Shown here: piece by piece, positions 1 to 8,325 of the stretch
Position numbering within the stretch: position 1 is the first letter of the stretch
Layout: each line of letters starts with the position of its first letter
Notes under the pieces: model-generated
Told to the model about the DNA's origin: nothing
Database searches by the model: none
What the model saw: only the letters and a program-made list of their open reading frames with translations
Translations under genes and position numbers: made by a program
Assembly: GCF_014651015.1 (NCBI RefSeq)
Contig: NZ_BMWB01000002.1
Coordinates: 434,001-498,000 of the forward strand
Direction: 5' to 3'
Length of the DNA: 64,000 nucleotides
Origin: Streptomyces xantholiticus
GTDB taxonomy: Bacteria > Actinomycetota > Actinomycetes > Streptomycetales > Streptomycetaceae

Positions 1-129
1 CGGGAACTCGGCTCGGTCAACATCAGAACGCATATGCCGGTGGCGGAAGATACTCCACTCCGCCCCACCCTGTCCTCGTTTCGGCGAAGCAAGTGCAATT
101 GCAGTGTCACCCAGGGTAAGCCTGGAGAC

Positions 130-747
130 ATGACCGCATGGCTGCGAGACCCATCCCTCCTGACGTACGCCGTCCCCGACGGCCAGGACCACGTGGCGGC
201 CCGGGTGACGCCTCCCGGAGTCGGCTGGCTCGCCTCCGCGGAGGAGTATCCGCGCTCCGCGCTCGCCCAGTGGGAGACACGGCCGACCGCGCCCGTCGTG
301 CTGCCGTGCGGCTCGGCGTTCGATGTGGTCAACGTGCCCGCCATCTTCGGGCGGCGGATGCTCGACCAGCTGTGGGCGGAAGGCCCCGGATCGGGGCCCG
401 TGGCCATGCACCGGGGCCGGATGATGCTGTTCGCCGCGCCGGGCACGGCCCAGCGGCTACCGTCGCTGCTCGACTGGGAGGAGTGGGGCGACGTCGTGCC
501 GCCACTGCTCTGCCACGGCAGGGGTGACGCGGTGACCGTCCCGGCTCTGACCCCCGCCGACATCGCCTCCGAGCCACGCTGGCTGGTCGCCCCGGACACC
601 CGGCACCCGTGGCTCCCGGGCCCGGAGGTCCTGCTGTGGGCGTGTGTGCGGGCGGTGCGCGCGAAGGCCTCGGACGCGGCACGGTTATCGATTTTTCCTC
701 CCGCCGATCAGGATGCTAAGGTCTACGACGTCAGCAGGCGCCGCTAG
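130..747 (+). CDS. Prim-pol-like (bifunctional DNA primase/polymerase N-terminal type) protein
   Basis: A 205-residue cytoplasmic protein with no signal peptide or membrane segment. Its pattern (TPPGVGWLASAEEYP near the N-terminus, a VLPCGSAFDVVNVPA strand, and a GPEVLLWACVRA helix near the end) matches small streptomycete proteins usually annotated as carrying the prim-pol N-terminal fold. I see no complete metal-binding triad, so enzymatic activity is doubtful. ATG 130 is preferred because GGAGAC lies directly upstream; an in-frame ATG at 34 has no ribosome-binding site. The stop codon (745-747) lies inside the following tRNA-Lys gene, so the coding region and the tRNA overlap by 10 nt. The family assignment is from pattern memory and moderate. 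Confidence 0.6.
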   Translation: MTAWLRDPSLLTYAVPDGQDHVAARVTPPGVGWLASAEEYPRSALAQWETRPTAPVVLPCGSAFDVVNVPAIFGRRMLDQLWAEGPGSGPVAMHRGRMMLFAAPGTAQRLPSLLDWEEWGDVVPPLLCHGRGDAVTVPALTPADIASEPRWLVAPDTRHPWLPGPEVLLWACVRAVRAKASDAARLSIFPPADQDAKVYDVSRRR

Positions 748-811
748 CTCAGTTGGTTAGAGCAGCTGACTCTTAATCAGCGGGTCCGGGGTTCGAGTCC
801 CTGGCGGCGCA
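738..811 (+). tRNA. tRNA-Lys (anticodon CUU), copy 1
   Basis: A 74-nt cloverleaf. The acceptor stem GCGCCGC pairs perfectly with GCGGCGC, the discriminator is A, the anticodon loop reads CTCTTAA and the T-arm contains GGTTCGAGTCC. CCA is not encoded. The sequence is identical to the copies at 14594 and 18250. The stop codon of the upstream CDS is the TAG formed by tRNA positions 8-10. Confidence 0.97.
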
Positions 812-818
812 CAGACGG

Positions 819-852
819 AAGAAGGTCCCTCGCGGAAGCGGGGGACCTTCTT
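819..852. terminator. Hairpin terminator after tRNA-Lys copy 1
   Basis: A 13-bp inverted repeat (GAAGGTCCCTCGC, loop GGAA, then GCGGGGGACCTTC), extended by AA/TT. It begins 8 nt after the tRNA and also faces the end of the convergent metalloprotease gene, so it probably works in both directions. Confidence 0.85.
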
Positions 853-870
853 CGTGTCCGGCCAGGCCGG

Positions 871-2136
871 CTAGACCGTGGTGATCTTCACCGTCCACGA
901 CCCCGTCCGCGTGCGCTCCGCGACCTCCACCCTCGCCCGCCCTCCCGGCGGGCCCGGCGCGGTGAAGGTCTCACCGACCCGCAGCGGCGCGTCCGCGAGC
1001 TGCGGGTAGACCGACTCCCCCCAGCAGGCTCCGGTCTCCGGATGCGTGTCGACGACCTCGATGGGGCCCCCGCCGGACGCCGTCTCGGCCCGTACCCGGT
1101 AGAGCAGGACACCCTCGGTGCAGGTGTAGGCGTCGTTGCCGGTGGCCCCCCGGGCCTCGATCGCGAGCGCGCTCTCCGGTCCGGTCCGTACGACCGCCAG
1201 CCGGGTGCCGATGCTTCCGCCGCGCACGGGCGCGGCGGCGACGGGTTCGAGAGTCACCACGTCGCCGCCGGGCTCGGCGTTGACGCACCGCACCTCTGAC
1301 CGGCCGAGCCAGCCCAGCTTCCATTTGTGCCAGCCGAACAGGTCGGGGGCGAGTCCGAACTGGCTGCCCATGACGTCCCAGTCCCCGACATGGGTGTCCC
1401 AGTCGCTGTGGCCGTCCACCGGCCGGTGGTAGAGGTCGGGCAGGTCGAAGACGTGGCCGGTCTCGTGGGCGAGCACGTTGCGGTCCGGCGGGTGGCGTTC
1501 GAAGACGGTGACGACCCGCCGGATGTCGGTGCCGTCGGCGCGCAGCGGCCGGTCGAAGTTGACGACCTTGGTCGCGTCGGAGTCGACGCCCGGTGCGTCG
1601 GGGTCGGCGACCAGGTAGACGATGTCGTACTGGGAGAAGTCCACCTCGTCGTCGGCCACGGCGACCGCGTCGCGCAGGTAGGCGGCTCGCTCCTCGGGCT
1701 TCCAGTCGCGCTGTATCCCGTAGGCGACCGAGGCCTTCGGCATCGGCAGCCATCGGGCCAGCGGGTGGGCGTCGAGGGCGAACTTGCCGTAGGAGGCGTG
1801 CCGGAAGAAGTCGCTGGTGGCCGGGAAGTGGTCGGCGGCGAGTTCCTGGGGCGAGTTCATCGGCACGGCGTCCGGGAACGACAGGAAGATCATGACCGCG
1901 TCGAGGTCGGCGGCCGGCCGCGTGTACGCCGCGTTCCAGGTGTCGAGGCCCAGTGAATGGTGGGCGGCGGTCCGGGGGAGTGCGCAGGGGCCGCCGATGG
2001 GGTCGGCCACCGCGGGGCCGGCCACGAGGGAGGTTGCCGTGAACGCCATGAGAGAAGTGAGTGCGGCCGCGGCACTGCGCAGACGCACTCTTTCCACTCT
2101 CTCGGGTGTTCCCTCGGGCGACTGCTGACCCTCCAC
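871..2136 (-). CDS. Secreted M6-like (immune inhibitor A type) zinc metalloprotease
   Basis: A 421-residue secreted protein. The N-terminus has an arginine-rich n-region, a hydrophobic stretch (AAAALTSLMAFTATSLVAG) and a likely signal-peptidase site after PAVA. The zinc motif HETGHVFDLPDLYH fits the HExxHxxGxPD pattern of family M6 proteases such as immune inhibitor A. A later segment DWDVMGSQFGL fits the GxWDxMG element that follows the active site in this family. GTG 2136 is chosen because GGAGG sits five bases upstream and it leaves a normal signal peptide; the frame stays open to 2292 without a better start. No neighbour suggests a specific substrate, so an extracellular protease role is inferred from family and secretion signal. 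Confidence 0.8.
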   Translation of the reverse strand: MEGQQSPEGTPERVERVRLRSAAAALTSLMAFTATSLVAGPAVADPIGGPCALPRTAAHHSLGLDTWNAAYTRPAADLDAVMIFLSFPDAVPMNSPQELAADHFPATSDFFRHASYGKFALDAHPLARWLPMPKASVAYGIQRDWKPEERAAYLRDAVAVADDEVDFSQYDIVYLVADPDAPGVDSDATKVVNFDRPLRADGTDIRRVVTVFERHPPDRNVLAHETGHVFDLPDLYHRPVDGHSDWDTHVGDWDVMGSQFGLAPDLFGWHKWKLGWLGRSEVRCVNAEPGGDVVTLEPVAAAPVRGGSIGTRLAVVRTGPESALAIEARGATGNDAYTCTEGVLLYRVRAETASGGGPIEVVDTHPETGACWGESVYPQLADAPLRVGETFTAPGPPGGRARVEVAERTRTGSWTVKITTV

Positions 2137-2526
2137 GTGGACCTCCGGCTGCGGAATGCGGGATGCGTCACCCACCCTGTGATGTTTTCTGGTGGTACGC
2201 CCTTCCCGGTGCCCCACTCGGGTGACCGACCTGACACCGGTCCGATGCCGGTCCGAGATACGACGACACTCCGATGGCTCACGGAAAGTCACAAGTGGTC
2301 AGGGGGCGGCAGACCCCGTTCCAGACGTGCGCAGAAACGATCGACCGCTCCCCCTGGAGGCCCTGTCGCATGATGGTCACGTTGGAACAGCCACCTCCGC
2401 TGCCTCTATGATCGGCACACTTTCCCCGAGTTCTTGCTGGATTTCTTCGTCGAATGCCTTGGCGGGCCGTCCCCCGACCACATTTGTACGACCCTGTACG
2501 ACACAACTGCACTGCGGGAGTGAGCG
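2137..2526. promoter_or_regulatory. Divergent promoter region, metalloprotease / cdgA
   Basis: This 390-nt region separates the divergent metalloprotease and cdgA genes. No gene is supported here. It contains an exact octamer direct repeat TGTACGAC at 2485-2492 and 2495-2502, one helical turn apart and 24 nt before the cdgA start, which could be a regulator site. The cdgA ribosome-binding site GGGAG is at 2516-2520. Confidence 0.45.
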
Positions 2527-4359
2527 GTGAGCGGAACCTCCGAAGGACAAGGGCCCGCGGGCGTCGCAGTCCCCGGAATCCGACCCTCGATCACGGAGCG
2601 TCACAACTTCGGCCGGAGCTCCGCCGAGCTGAGCGACTACCGGGCGGCCTTCAACGCGGCACAGCTGGCCATGGCCGTCGTCGACCCCGAAGGCGTGGTG
2701 GTCAGCGCCAACGAAGCGCTGGCAGCGCTGCTCGGCACCCGCCCCGCGGAGCTGCGCGAGCAGCACGCGGCGGACCTCATCGACCTCACCTCCGACGCCC
2801 GCACCTGGCACGCGTACCGCGAGGTGCTGCGCGGCTGCCGCTCGCGGTTCCGCTGCACACGCCGTCTCAAGCACCCGGACGGGCGCGCCCTGTGGGCCGA
2901 GGTCACCGTCGCACCGGTGCCCGACAGCGGCACGGTGCTCCTGTCCGTCACGGACATCAGCGACCGCCGCGAACTGCGGGCCCGGCTGAGACACCTCCAG
3001 ATGCACGACCCGGTGACCCGGCTGCCCAACCGGACGCTGTTCTTCGAGCGGCTGACCGCCGCACTCGAGTCGTCCCCGTACGACCAGGGGTCCACCGGCC
3101 GGATCGGTCTGTGCTACCTGGATCTCGACGGGTTCAAGGCCGTCAACGACACCCTCGGACACCGGGTCGGCGACCGGCTGCTGGCCGCCGTCGCCACCCG
3201 GCTGACCGAGTGCGCCGACGAGGGCGGCGGCTCGGGCCGCAGCGGTGGGCATCTGGTCGCCCGGCTCGGCGGCGACGAGTTCGCGATCCTCGTCGAGGAC
3301 TCCACCGGCACCGAGCAGCTCGCCGACCTCGCCACGTCCGTACTGGCCGCGCTCCAGGAGCCGTTCGACCTCGCGGGGCAGCGGCTGTCGGTGTCCGCGT
3401 CGATCGGTGTGGTCGAGCGTGCGGTGACGGGCACGAGCGCCACCGGACTGATGCAGGCCGCGGACACGACGCTGTACTGGGCGAAGGAGGACGGCAAGTC
3501 CCGCTGGACCCTCTTCGACCCGGAGCGCAACGCGCACCGGATGACACGGCAGGCGCTCTCCTCGATGCTGCGTCCCGCCGTGGAGCGCGGGGAGTTCACG
3601 CTCGAGTACCAGCCGCTGGTCGGCATGGCCGACGGGGTGACGCGGGGCGTGGAGGCACTGGTGCGCTGGAACCATCCGCAGTTCGGCACGCTGACGCCGA
3701 ATCGGTTCGTCGCCATCGCGGAGGAGGACGGCTCGATCGTGCAGCTCGGGCAGTGGGTGCTGCGTACGGCGTGCCGCCAGGCGAGGCAGTGGCAGCTCGA
3801 CCACCCCGGCGTGCCGCCGCTGTTCGTCAGCGTCAACGTCGCCGTGCGGCAGGTCTGGGACTCCGACCTGGTCACCGACGTCGCCGAGATCCTGGCGGAG
3901 ACCGGCCTCCCACCGCATCTGCTGCAGCTGGAGCTGACCGAGTCGGCGGTGATGGGGTCCGCGGGGCGCCCACTGCAAGCGCTCCAGGCGCTCAGCGACA
4001 TGGGGGTGCACATCGCGATCGACGACTTCGGGACGGGCTACTCGAACCTGGCGTATCTGAGCCGACTGCCGGTTTCCGTGCTGAAGCTCGACGGAACGTT
4101 TGTCCGCGGCTTCCAGGACGAGGCCCACGCCAACCCGGCGGACGAGACGATCGTCCAGGCCCTTGTGGAACTGGCGCACCGGCTGGGCCTGACGGTCACC
4201 GCGGAATGCGTGGAGACGTCGGGCCAGGCGACTCGGCTGCGGCGGATCGGCTGCGACACGGGGCAGGGCTGGCTGTACTCACGGGCGGTGGGCCCGGAAC
4301 GGATCGCGGAGATGCTGGGCGCGGGTACGGATGCGGCGCGCGCGGGGGCCTCGGGCTGA
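2527..4359 (+). CDS. cdgA: PAS-GGDEF-EAL cyclic-di-GMP enzyme CdgA
   Basis: A 610-residue soluble protein. A PAS domain occupies about residues 40-155 and is followed by a GGDEF domain whose active-site loop RLGGDEF near residue 248 is intact. An EAL domain then begins near 365 with an intact EALVRW motif and the later DDFGTGYSNL loop. Both catalytic signatures are present, so it could make and degrade cyclic di-GMP, the second messenger that controls the switch to sporulation through BldD and WhiG/RsiG in Streptomyces. Domain order and neighbourhood match S. coelicolor CdgA (SCO2817 from memory); the symbol rests on that match. GTG 2527 is chosen because GGGAG lies six bases upstream. There are no transmembrane segments. 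Confidence 0.85.
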   Translation: MSGTSEGQGPAGVAVPGIRPSITERHNFGRSSAELSDYRAAFNAAQLAMAVVDPEGVVVSANEALAALLGTRPAELREQHAADLIDLTSDARTWHAYREVLRGCRSRFRCTRRLKHPDGRALWAEVTVAPVPDSGTVLLSVTDISDRRELRARLRHLQMHDPVTRLPNRTLFFERLTAALESSPYDQGSTGRIGLCYLDLDGFKAVNDTLGHRVGDRLLAAVATRLTECADEGGGSGRSGGHLVARLGGDEFAILVEDSTGTEQLADLATSVLAALQEPFDLAGQRLSVSASIGVVERAVTGTSATGLMQAADTTLYWAKEDGKSRWTLFDPERNAHRMTRQALSSMLRPAVERGEFTLEYQPLVGMADGVTRGVEALVRWNHPQFGTLTPNRFVAIAEEDGSIVQLGQWVLRTACRQARQWQLDHPGVPPLFVSVNVAVRQVWDSDLVTDVAEILAETGLPPHLLQLELTESAVMGSAGRPLQALQALSDMGVHIAIDDFGTGYSNLAYLSRLPVSVLKLDGTFVRGFQDEAHANPADETIVQALVELAHRLGLTVTAECVETSGQATRLRRIGCDTGQGWLYSRAVGPERIAEMLGAGTDAARAGASG

Positions 4360-4556
4360 CGGGCGCGTGGGCGGGCGTGGCCGCAGGGGAGCCTGCCCCC
4401 GACCCGCTCCTTCCCGAAACCGCGGCAGGCCCAGAGCCCCGTACTGCGCTTCGCGCAGTGTCCTCGAACGCCGGACGGGTCGACTTTGCTTCGGGAAGCG
4501 GCGGGGTGGGAACAGGCCCGCCGCAGGTGCGTCCCGCGCCCGCAGCGCACCCCCCG
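4360..4556. repeat. Intergenic spacer with a dispersed streptomycete repeat fragment
   Basis: Non-coding spacer between convergent genes. It carries TCCTCGAACGCCGGACGGG near 4460, the reverse complement of a motif common in streptomycete intergenic DNA, and a CTTCCCGAAAC block resembling sequences at 9740-9760 and 47540-47560. Imperfect hairpins could end transcription of the flanking genes. Confidence 0.45.
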
Positions 4557-5651
4557 TCAGGCCGGCAGCCCGTACGCGTCAGCGATCAGCTCGTAGCTCC
4601 GCACCCGCGCCTCGCCGCCATGCGCATTCGCCGTGATCATCAGCTCGTCCGCACCCGTCCGCTTCTGCAGGTCGTCCAGGCCGGCCCGCACCTCGTCCGC
4701 CGTGCCGTGCACCACGTTGCCCAGCCAGCTGTCGACGAACTCGCGTTCCATCGGGCCGAAGCGGTACGCCTCCGCCTCCTCCGGCGTCGGAATGAGACCC
4801 GGGCGGCCGGTGCGCAGCCGGAGCATGGAGAGGGCGCCGGTGAGGACCTGGCGGCGGGCCTCGTGCTCGTCGCCGGCGGCGAGCGCGGAGACGCCGATCA
4901 GGGCGTACGGGGCCTTGAGCACCGCGGACGGCCGGAAGGACTCGCGGTACAGGTCGAGCGCCGGGATCGTGTTCTGCGCCGAGAAGTGGTGCGCGAAGGC
5001 GAACGGCAGACCGAGCACGCCCGCCAGCCGCGCGCTGAAGCCGGAGGAGCCGAGCAGCCAGACCGGCGGCCTGGCCGGGGACTGGACGCCGCCGGGTGAG
5101 GTGGCCTGCACCGGGCCGGGTACGGCATGGATCCGGGCGTACGGGTGGCCGTCCGGGAAGTCGTCGTCGAGAAAGCGGATCAGCTCCGCGAGCTGCTGCG
5201 GGAAGTCGTCGGCGCTCTCACTGAGGCCGTCCGTGCGCCGCAGCGCCGCCGCCGTCGCCCCGTCGGTACCGGGTGCCCGTCCGAGGCCGAGGTCGACACG
5301 GCCCGGGGCGAGCGCCTCCAGCGTGCCGAACTGCTCGGCTATGACGAGCGGCGCGTGGTTGGGCAGCATCACGCCGCCGGAGCCGAGGCGGATGCGTTCG
5401 GTATGGGCAGCGAGGTGGGCGAGGATCACGGCCGGGGACGAGGAGGCGACGCCGGGCATCGAGTGGTGCTCGGCGACCCAGTGCCTGTGGTAACCGCGGC
5501 GCTCGGCGAGGCGGGCGATGTCGACGCTGGTGCGCAGTGCGTCGGTTGCGGTCCGTCCACTGCCGACGGTGACGAGGTCGAGCACGGAAAGGGGGACGGG
5601 GGCGGTCCCGGCCGCCGTACCTCGGATCTCGTCCACTGCTTCTGCGTTCAC
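4557..5651 (-). CDS. LLM-class flavin-dependent oxidoreductase (luciferase-like)
   Basis: A 364-residue member of the bacterial luciferase-like monooxygenase family. Hallmarks are the N-terminal [11 protein letters not shown] strand, [34 protein letters not shown] and [16 protein letters not shown]. The arrangement is typical of the MsnO8-like subgroup, which uses reduced flavin supplied by a separate reductase. The substrate is unknown. ATG 5651 has AGGAGGG nine bases upstream. It is expressed alone, convergent with cdgA, and ends just before the isomerase pair with a 97-nt gap, so it may not belong to that operon. Confidence 0.88.
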   Translation of the reverse strand: MNAEAVDEIRGTAAGTAPVPLSVLDLVTVGSGRTATDALRTSVDIARLAERRGYHRHWVAEHHSMPGVASSSPAVILAHLAAHTERIRLGSGGVMLPNHAPLVIAEQFGTLEALAPGRVDLGLGRAPGTDGATAAALRRTDGLSESADDFPQQLAELIRFLDDDFPDGHPYARIHAVPGPVQATSPGGVQSPARPPVWLLGSSGFSARLAGVLGLPFAFAHHFSAQNTIPALDLYRESFRPSAVLKAPYALIGVSALAAGDEHEARRQVLTGALSMLRLRTGRPGLIPTPEEAEAYRFGPMEREFVDSWLGNVVHGTADEVRAGLDDLQKRTGADELMITANAHGGEARVRSYELIADAYGLPA

Positions 5652-5748
5652 CGCTGGGGCCCTCCTGCGTCTGTCGTGCGTGGTTCGTTGTGACCCGACA
5701 GGTAACAGGAGGGCCTCTCCGCTTATTCCCGCCGCCCGGGACCGGCGG

Positions 5749-6468
5749 TTACTCCGGCCGGGCGAACAGCTTGCCCAGCTTGTCGCCCCACGCGCGACGG
5801 TCCGCGAGCCGCAAGCCCTCCCACACGGTCACCTGGTTGGCGGTGAGGACCGGCTTGCCCAGTGCGGACTCCAGATCGTCCAGATGGGCCGCGGTGTGCA
5901 GGGCGGTGTCCGGCATCAGCATCACGTCGGCGTTCGGATGGTCGGCGGAGCGCGCGAGCTCGAGGACCTCCTCACGGCCCCAGGTTCCGACCTCCTCCGC
6001 CGTCAGGACGCCCGCGTCCCGGCCGGAGACGACCACGGCGCCGGACTTCTCGAGGAAAGCGGCGAAGTACTCGGTGACGTCCGCGGGATAGGTCGCGGCG
6101 ATCGCGACCTTCGGCGTGCCCAGGTGCCGTACGGCGTGCACGAAGCCGAAGGATGTGCTGGACGCGGGCATCCCCGCCGCCTTGGCCAGCTCGCGCACCT
6201 GCTCGTGGGCGCCTTCCCATCCGAAGACGAAGCTTCCGCTGGTGCACGCCCACACCACCGACTCGGCGCCCTCCAGGCGCAGCGCCTCGACACCGGCGGC
6301 GAGCCGCTCGGGCGAGCCCATCCTCAGCAGCGCGTCGACGCGATGCGCGTCCTCGCCGATGTCCGTGTGGACGATGGGAAGCCTGATGTCGCTGTCGAGC
6401 AGTACCTCGAGTCGGGGGTAGTCGTCCTCCGCGGAATGTCCCGGGTAGAGAAGTCCGACCGTCGTCAT
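5749..6468 (-). CDS. Asp/Glu racemase / maleate isomerase-like protein lacking the second catalytic Cys
   Basis: A 239-residue protein of the Asp/Glu/hydantoin racemase superfamily, closest in layout to maleate cis-trans isomerase and arylmalonate decarboxylase. The first active-site loop ACTSGSF is intact (Cys75). At the position of the second catalytic Cys the sequence reads [13 protein letters not shown], where the upstream paralog has ADALFISCTNLPT, so Asp187 replaces Cys. Two-base chemistry is therefore unlikely; a decarboxylase-like or altered reaction, or a non-catalytic partner role, is possible. ATG 6468 overlaps the stop of the upstream gene as ATGA, showing translational coupling, and GGAAGG precedes it. 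Confidence 0.8.
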   Translation of the reverse strand: MTTVGLLYPGHSAEDDYPRLEVLLDSDIRLPIVHTDIGEDAHRVDALLRMGSPERLAAGVEALRLEGAESVVWACTSGSFVFGWEGAHEQVRELAKAAGMPASSTSFGFVHAVRHLGTPKVAIAATYPADVTEYFAAFLEKSGAVVVSGRDAGVLTAEEVGTWGREEVLELARSADHPNADVMLMPDTALHTAAHLDDLESALGKPVLTANQVTVWEGLRLADRRAWGDKLGKLFARPE

Positions 6469-7268
6469 GTCCAGCCTTCCTGTTCTTCGGGCTGTGTCTC
6501 CGGCTGTGCTTCGGGAAGCGTTCCCGCGAGCGCCTCCGGCTCCATCAGAAGTGCCTGGTAAGGACCGACGGCCCGGGCGCCGATGGTGCGCAGCGCGGCC
6601 CACATCGTCACCTGGTTGGCGGACAGCACCGGCATCCTCAGTTCCGCCTCCAACTGCGGGATCACGTCGTACGTCGGCAGGTTGGTACAGCTGATGAACA
6701 GCGCGTCGGCCGCGCCGACCACCGCCTCTCGCGCCATGTCGACCACCGCCCGGTACGGCACTTTCCAGATGTGCCGGGTCAGGCCCAGAAAGGCGCAGCC
6801 CGTCACCGTCACTCCAGCTTCTCCCAGATAGTCCTCCAGTGAGCGGGTGACCGACTCCGTATAGGGCGTGAGCAGGGCGATGCGGCCGGCGCCCAGCTCT
6901 TCGAGTGCCTGGAGCAGCGCTCCGGAGGTGGTGAGGGAGGGCACTTCGCCCGCGGAGTTCATCACCTCGCACATGGCGCGTTCCCCCACGATGCCGTCGA
7001 CAAAACTGCCCGAGGTGCAGGCGTAGGCGATGACCTCGGGCTCGGACGCTCCCAGGGCCCGTACGGCCTCGCGCAGCGTCTCGTGCTCGCTCACCAGTCG
7101 GGCCAGGTCGAGGGAGACCCCGACCGGCACGAAAGGGGTGCGGGTGAGGCGCAGCGAGACGTCGTCGGGCACCCAGCGCCACAGCTCGCGGTCCAGAGCG
7201 AAATCGAACGGGGCGACCACGCCGACACCATGCTGCGGCTGTGGCCCACCGAGAAAGGAGACGTCCAT
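6465..7268 (-). CDS. Maleate isomerase / Asp-Glu racemase family protein
   Basis: A 267-residue protein of the same superfamily as its downstream neighbour, with both cysteine loops intact: [10 protein letters not shown] (Cys84) and SCTNLPTYD (Cys194). This is the arrangement used for 1,1-proton transfer or cis-trans isomerisation in maleate isomerase. The C-terminal 20 residues are Glu/Gln/Pro rich and probably disordered. ATG 7268 has AGGGGG six bases upstream. It is divergent from the hydroxyacid dehydrogenase across 94 nt and coupled to the Cys-lacking paralog. The pair probably acts on a dicarboxylate or amino-acid derivative taken up by the nearby Ehu-like transporter (inference from context). 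Confidence 0.85.
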   Translation of the reverse strand: MDVSFLGGPQPQHGVGVVAPFDFALDRELWRWVPDDVSLRLTRTPFVPVGVSLDLARLVSEHETLREAVRALGASEPEVIAYACTSGSFVDGIVGERAMCEVMNSAGEVPSLTTSGALLQALEELGAGRIALLTPYTESVTRSLEDYLGEAGVTVTGCAFLGLTRHIWKVPYRAVVDMAREAVVGAADALFISCTNLPTYDVIPQLEAELRMPVLSANQVTMWAALRTIGARAVGPYQALLMEPEALAGTLPEAQPETQPEEQEGWT

Positions 7269-7362
7269 GCAGGCCCCCTTGGTGTCTTGTTGACGAAGGT
7301 AGGTTCGGGTGCGAGCGTGGTCAATCCGTACATGTCAGACGTCAGGAAGCGATTTCCGACCG

Positions 7363-8325
7363 ATGTCCGAAGTGGAACTTCTCGTACTGGCCGCCGATCC
7401 TCCTCCGCGGCTCGGCAGACTGACCGGACAGGTCCGTGTGACATACGCGGACGAGGACACGCTCGCCGGCCAACTGCCTTCAGCGGACGTCCTGTTGGTG
7501 TGGGACTTCACCTCCGACGCGGTCCGCCGCGCCTGGCCGGGCGAGGGGCCACGGCCACGCTGGGTGCACACCCCGAGCGCCGGCGTGGACCGGCTGCTCT
7601 GCCCGGAACTGGCCGAATCCGACACCGTCGTCACCAACGCCCGCGGCATCTTCGAGGCCCCGATCGCCGAGTACGTGGCTGCGCTGGTGCTCGCCATGGC
7701 CAAGGATCTGCCCGCCACCCTCGAGCTCCAGCGGCAGCGGCACTGGCGCCACCGCGAGGGGCTGGCGGTCGCCGGGACACGGGCCGTGGTCGTCGGCGCC
7801 GGGCCCATCGGACGCGCGATCGCCCGTACTCTCAAGGCGCTGGGCGTCGCGACCGCGGTCGTGGGCCGCACACCGCGCACCGGCATCCACGGCGCACGGG
7901 ACCTCGACCCGCTGCTGGCGCGCGCGGACTGGGTGGTGTGTGCGGCACCGCTCACCGACGACACCCGGGGCATGTTCGACGCACGGCGCTTCGACCTGAT
8001 GCAGCCCTCCGCCCGCTTCGTCAACGTCGGCCGCGGGCCGCTCGTCGTCGAGAAGGATCTGGCCGCCGCGCTCGACAAGCGGTGGATCGCAGGCGCGGCC
8101 CTCGATGTGTTCGAGGACGAACCGCTCGCCCCCGAGAGCCCCCTGTGGGACGTGCCGGGCATGATCGTCTCCCCGCACATGAGCGGCGACACGGTCGGCT
8201 GGCGGGACCGGCTGGGTGAGCAGTTCGTCGAGATGTACGAACGGTGGGCGGCCGGAAAACCTCTGCCGAACGTGGTGGACAAGAAACGTGGGTACGTCCC
8301 CATGCATGACGACTCGCCTGACTGA
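7363..8325 (+). CDS. D-2-hydroxyacid dehydrogenase (NAD-dependent)
   Basis: A 320-residue D-isomer-specific 2-hydroxyacid dehydrogenase. The Rossmann glycine motif VVVGAGPIGRAIA is in mid-protein and the family's catalytic Arg-Glu-His set is visible: Arg in VNVGRGPLV, Glu in DVFEDEPL and His in SPHMSGD. It interconverts a 2-oxoacid and a D-2-hydroxyacid; the exact substrate is unknown. ATG 7363 gives the usual family length, with AGGAAG about 13 nt upstream. The downstream amidase starts 20 nt inside this gene, so the two are translationally coupled. The divergent isomerase genes share its promoter region, where a tandem heptamer GTCAGAC-GTCAGGA lies at 7334-7347. Confidence 0.88.
   Translation: MSEVELLVLAADPPPRLGRLTGQVRVTYADEDTLAGQLPSADVLLVWDFTSDAVRRAWPGEGPRPRWVHTPSAGVDRLLCPELAESDTVVTNARGIFEAPIAEYVAALVLAMAKDLPATLELQRQRHWRHREGLAVAGTRAVVVGAGPIGRAIARTLKALGVATAVVGRTPRTGIHGARDLDPLLARADWVVCAAPLTDDTRGMFDARRFDLMQPSARFVNVGRGPLVVEKDLAAALDKRWIAGAALDVFEDEPLAPESPLWDVPGMIVSPHMSGDTVGWRDRLGEQFVEMYERWAAGKPLPNVVDKKRGYVPMHDDSPD

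Noticed and set aside
2377..4179. A 600-codon open frame antisense to cdgA
   Set aside because: It covers a gene with complete PAS, GGDEF and EAL motifs, and its translation is Arg/His/Gln-rich low-complexity text. It is a high-GC shadow.
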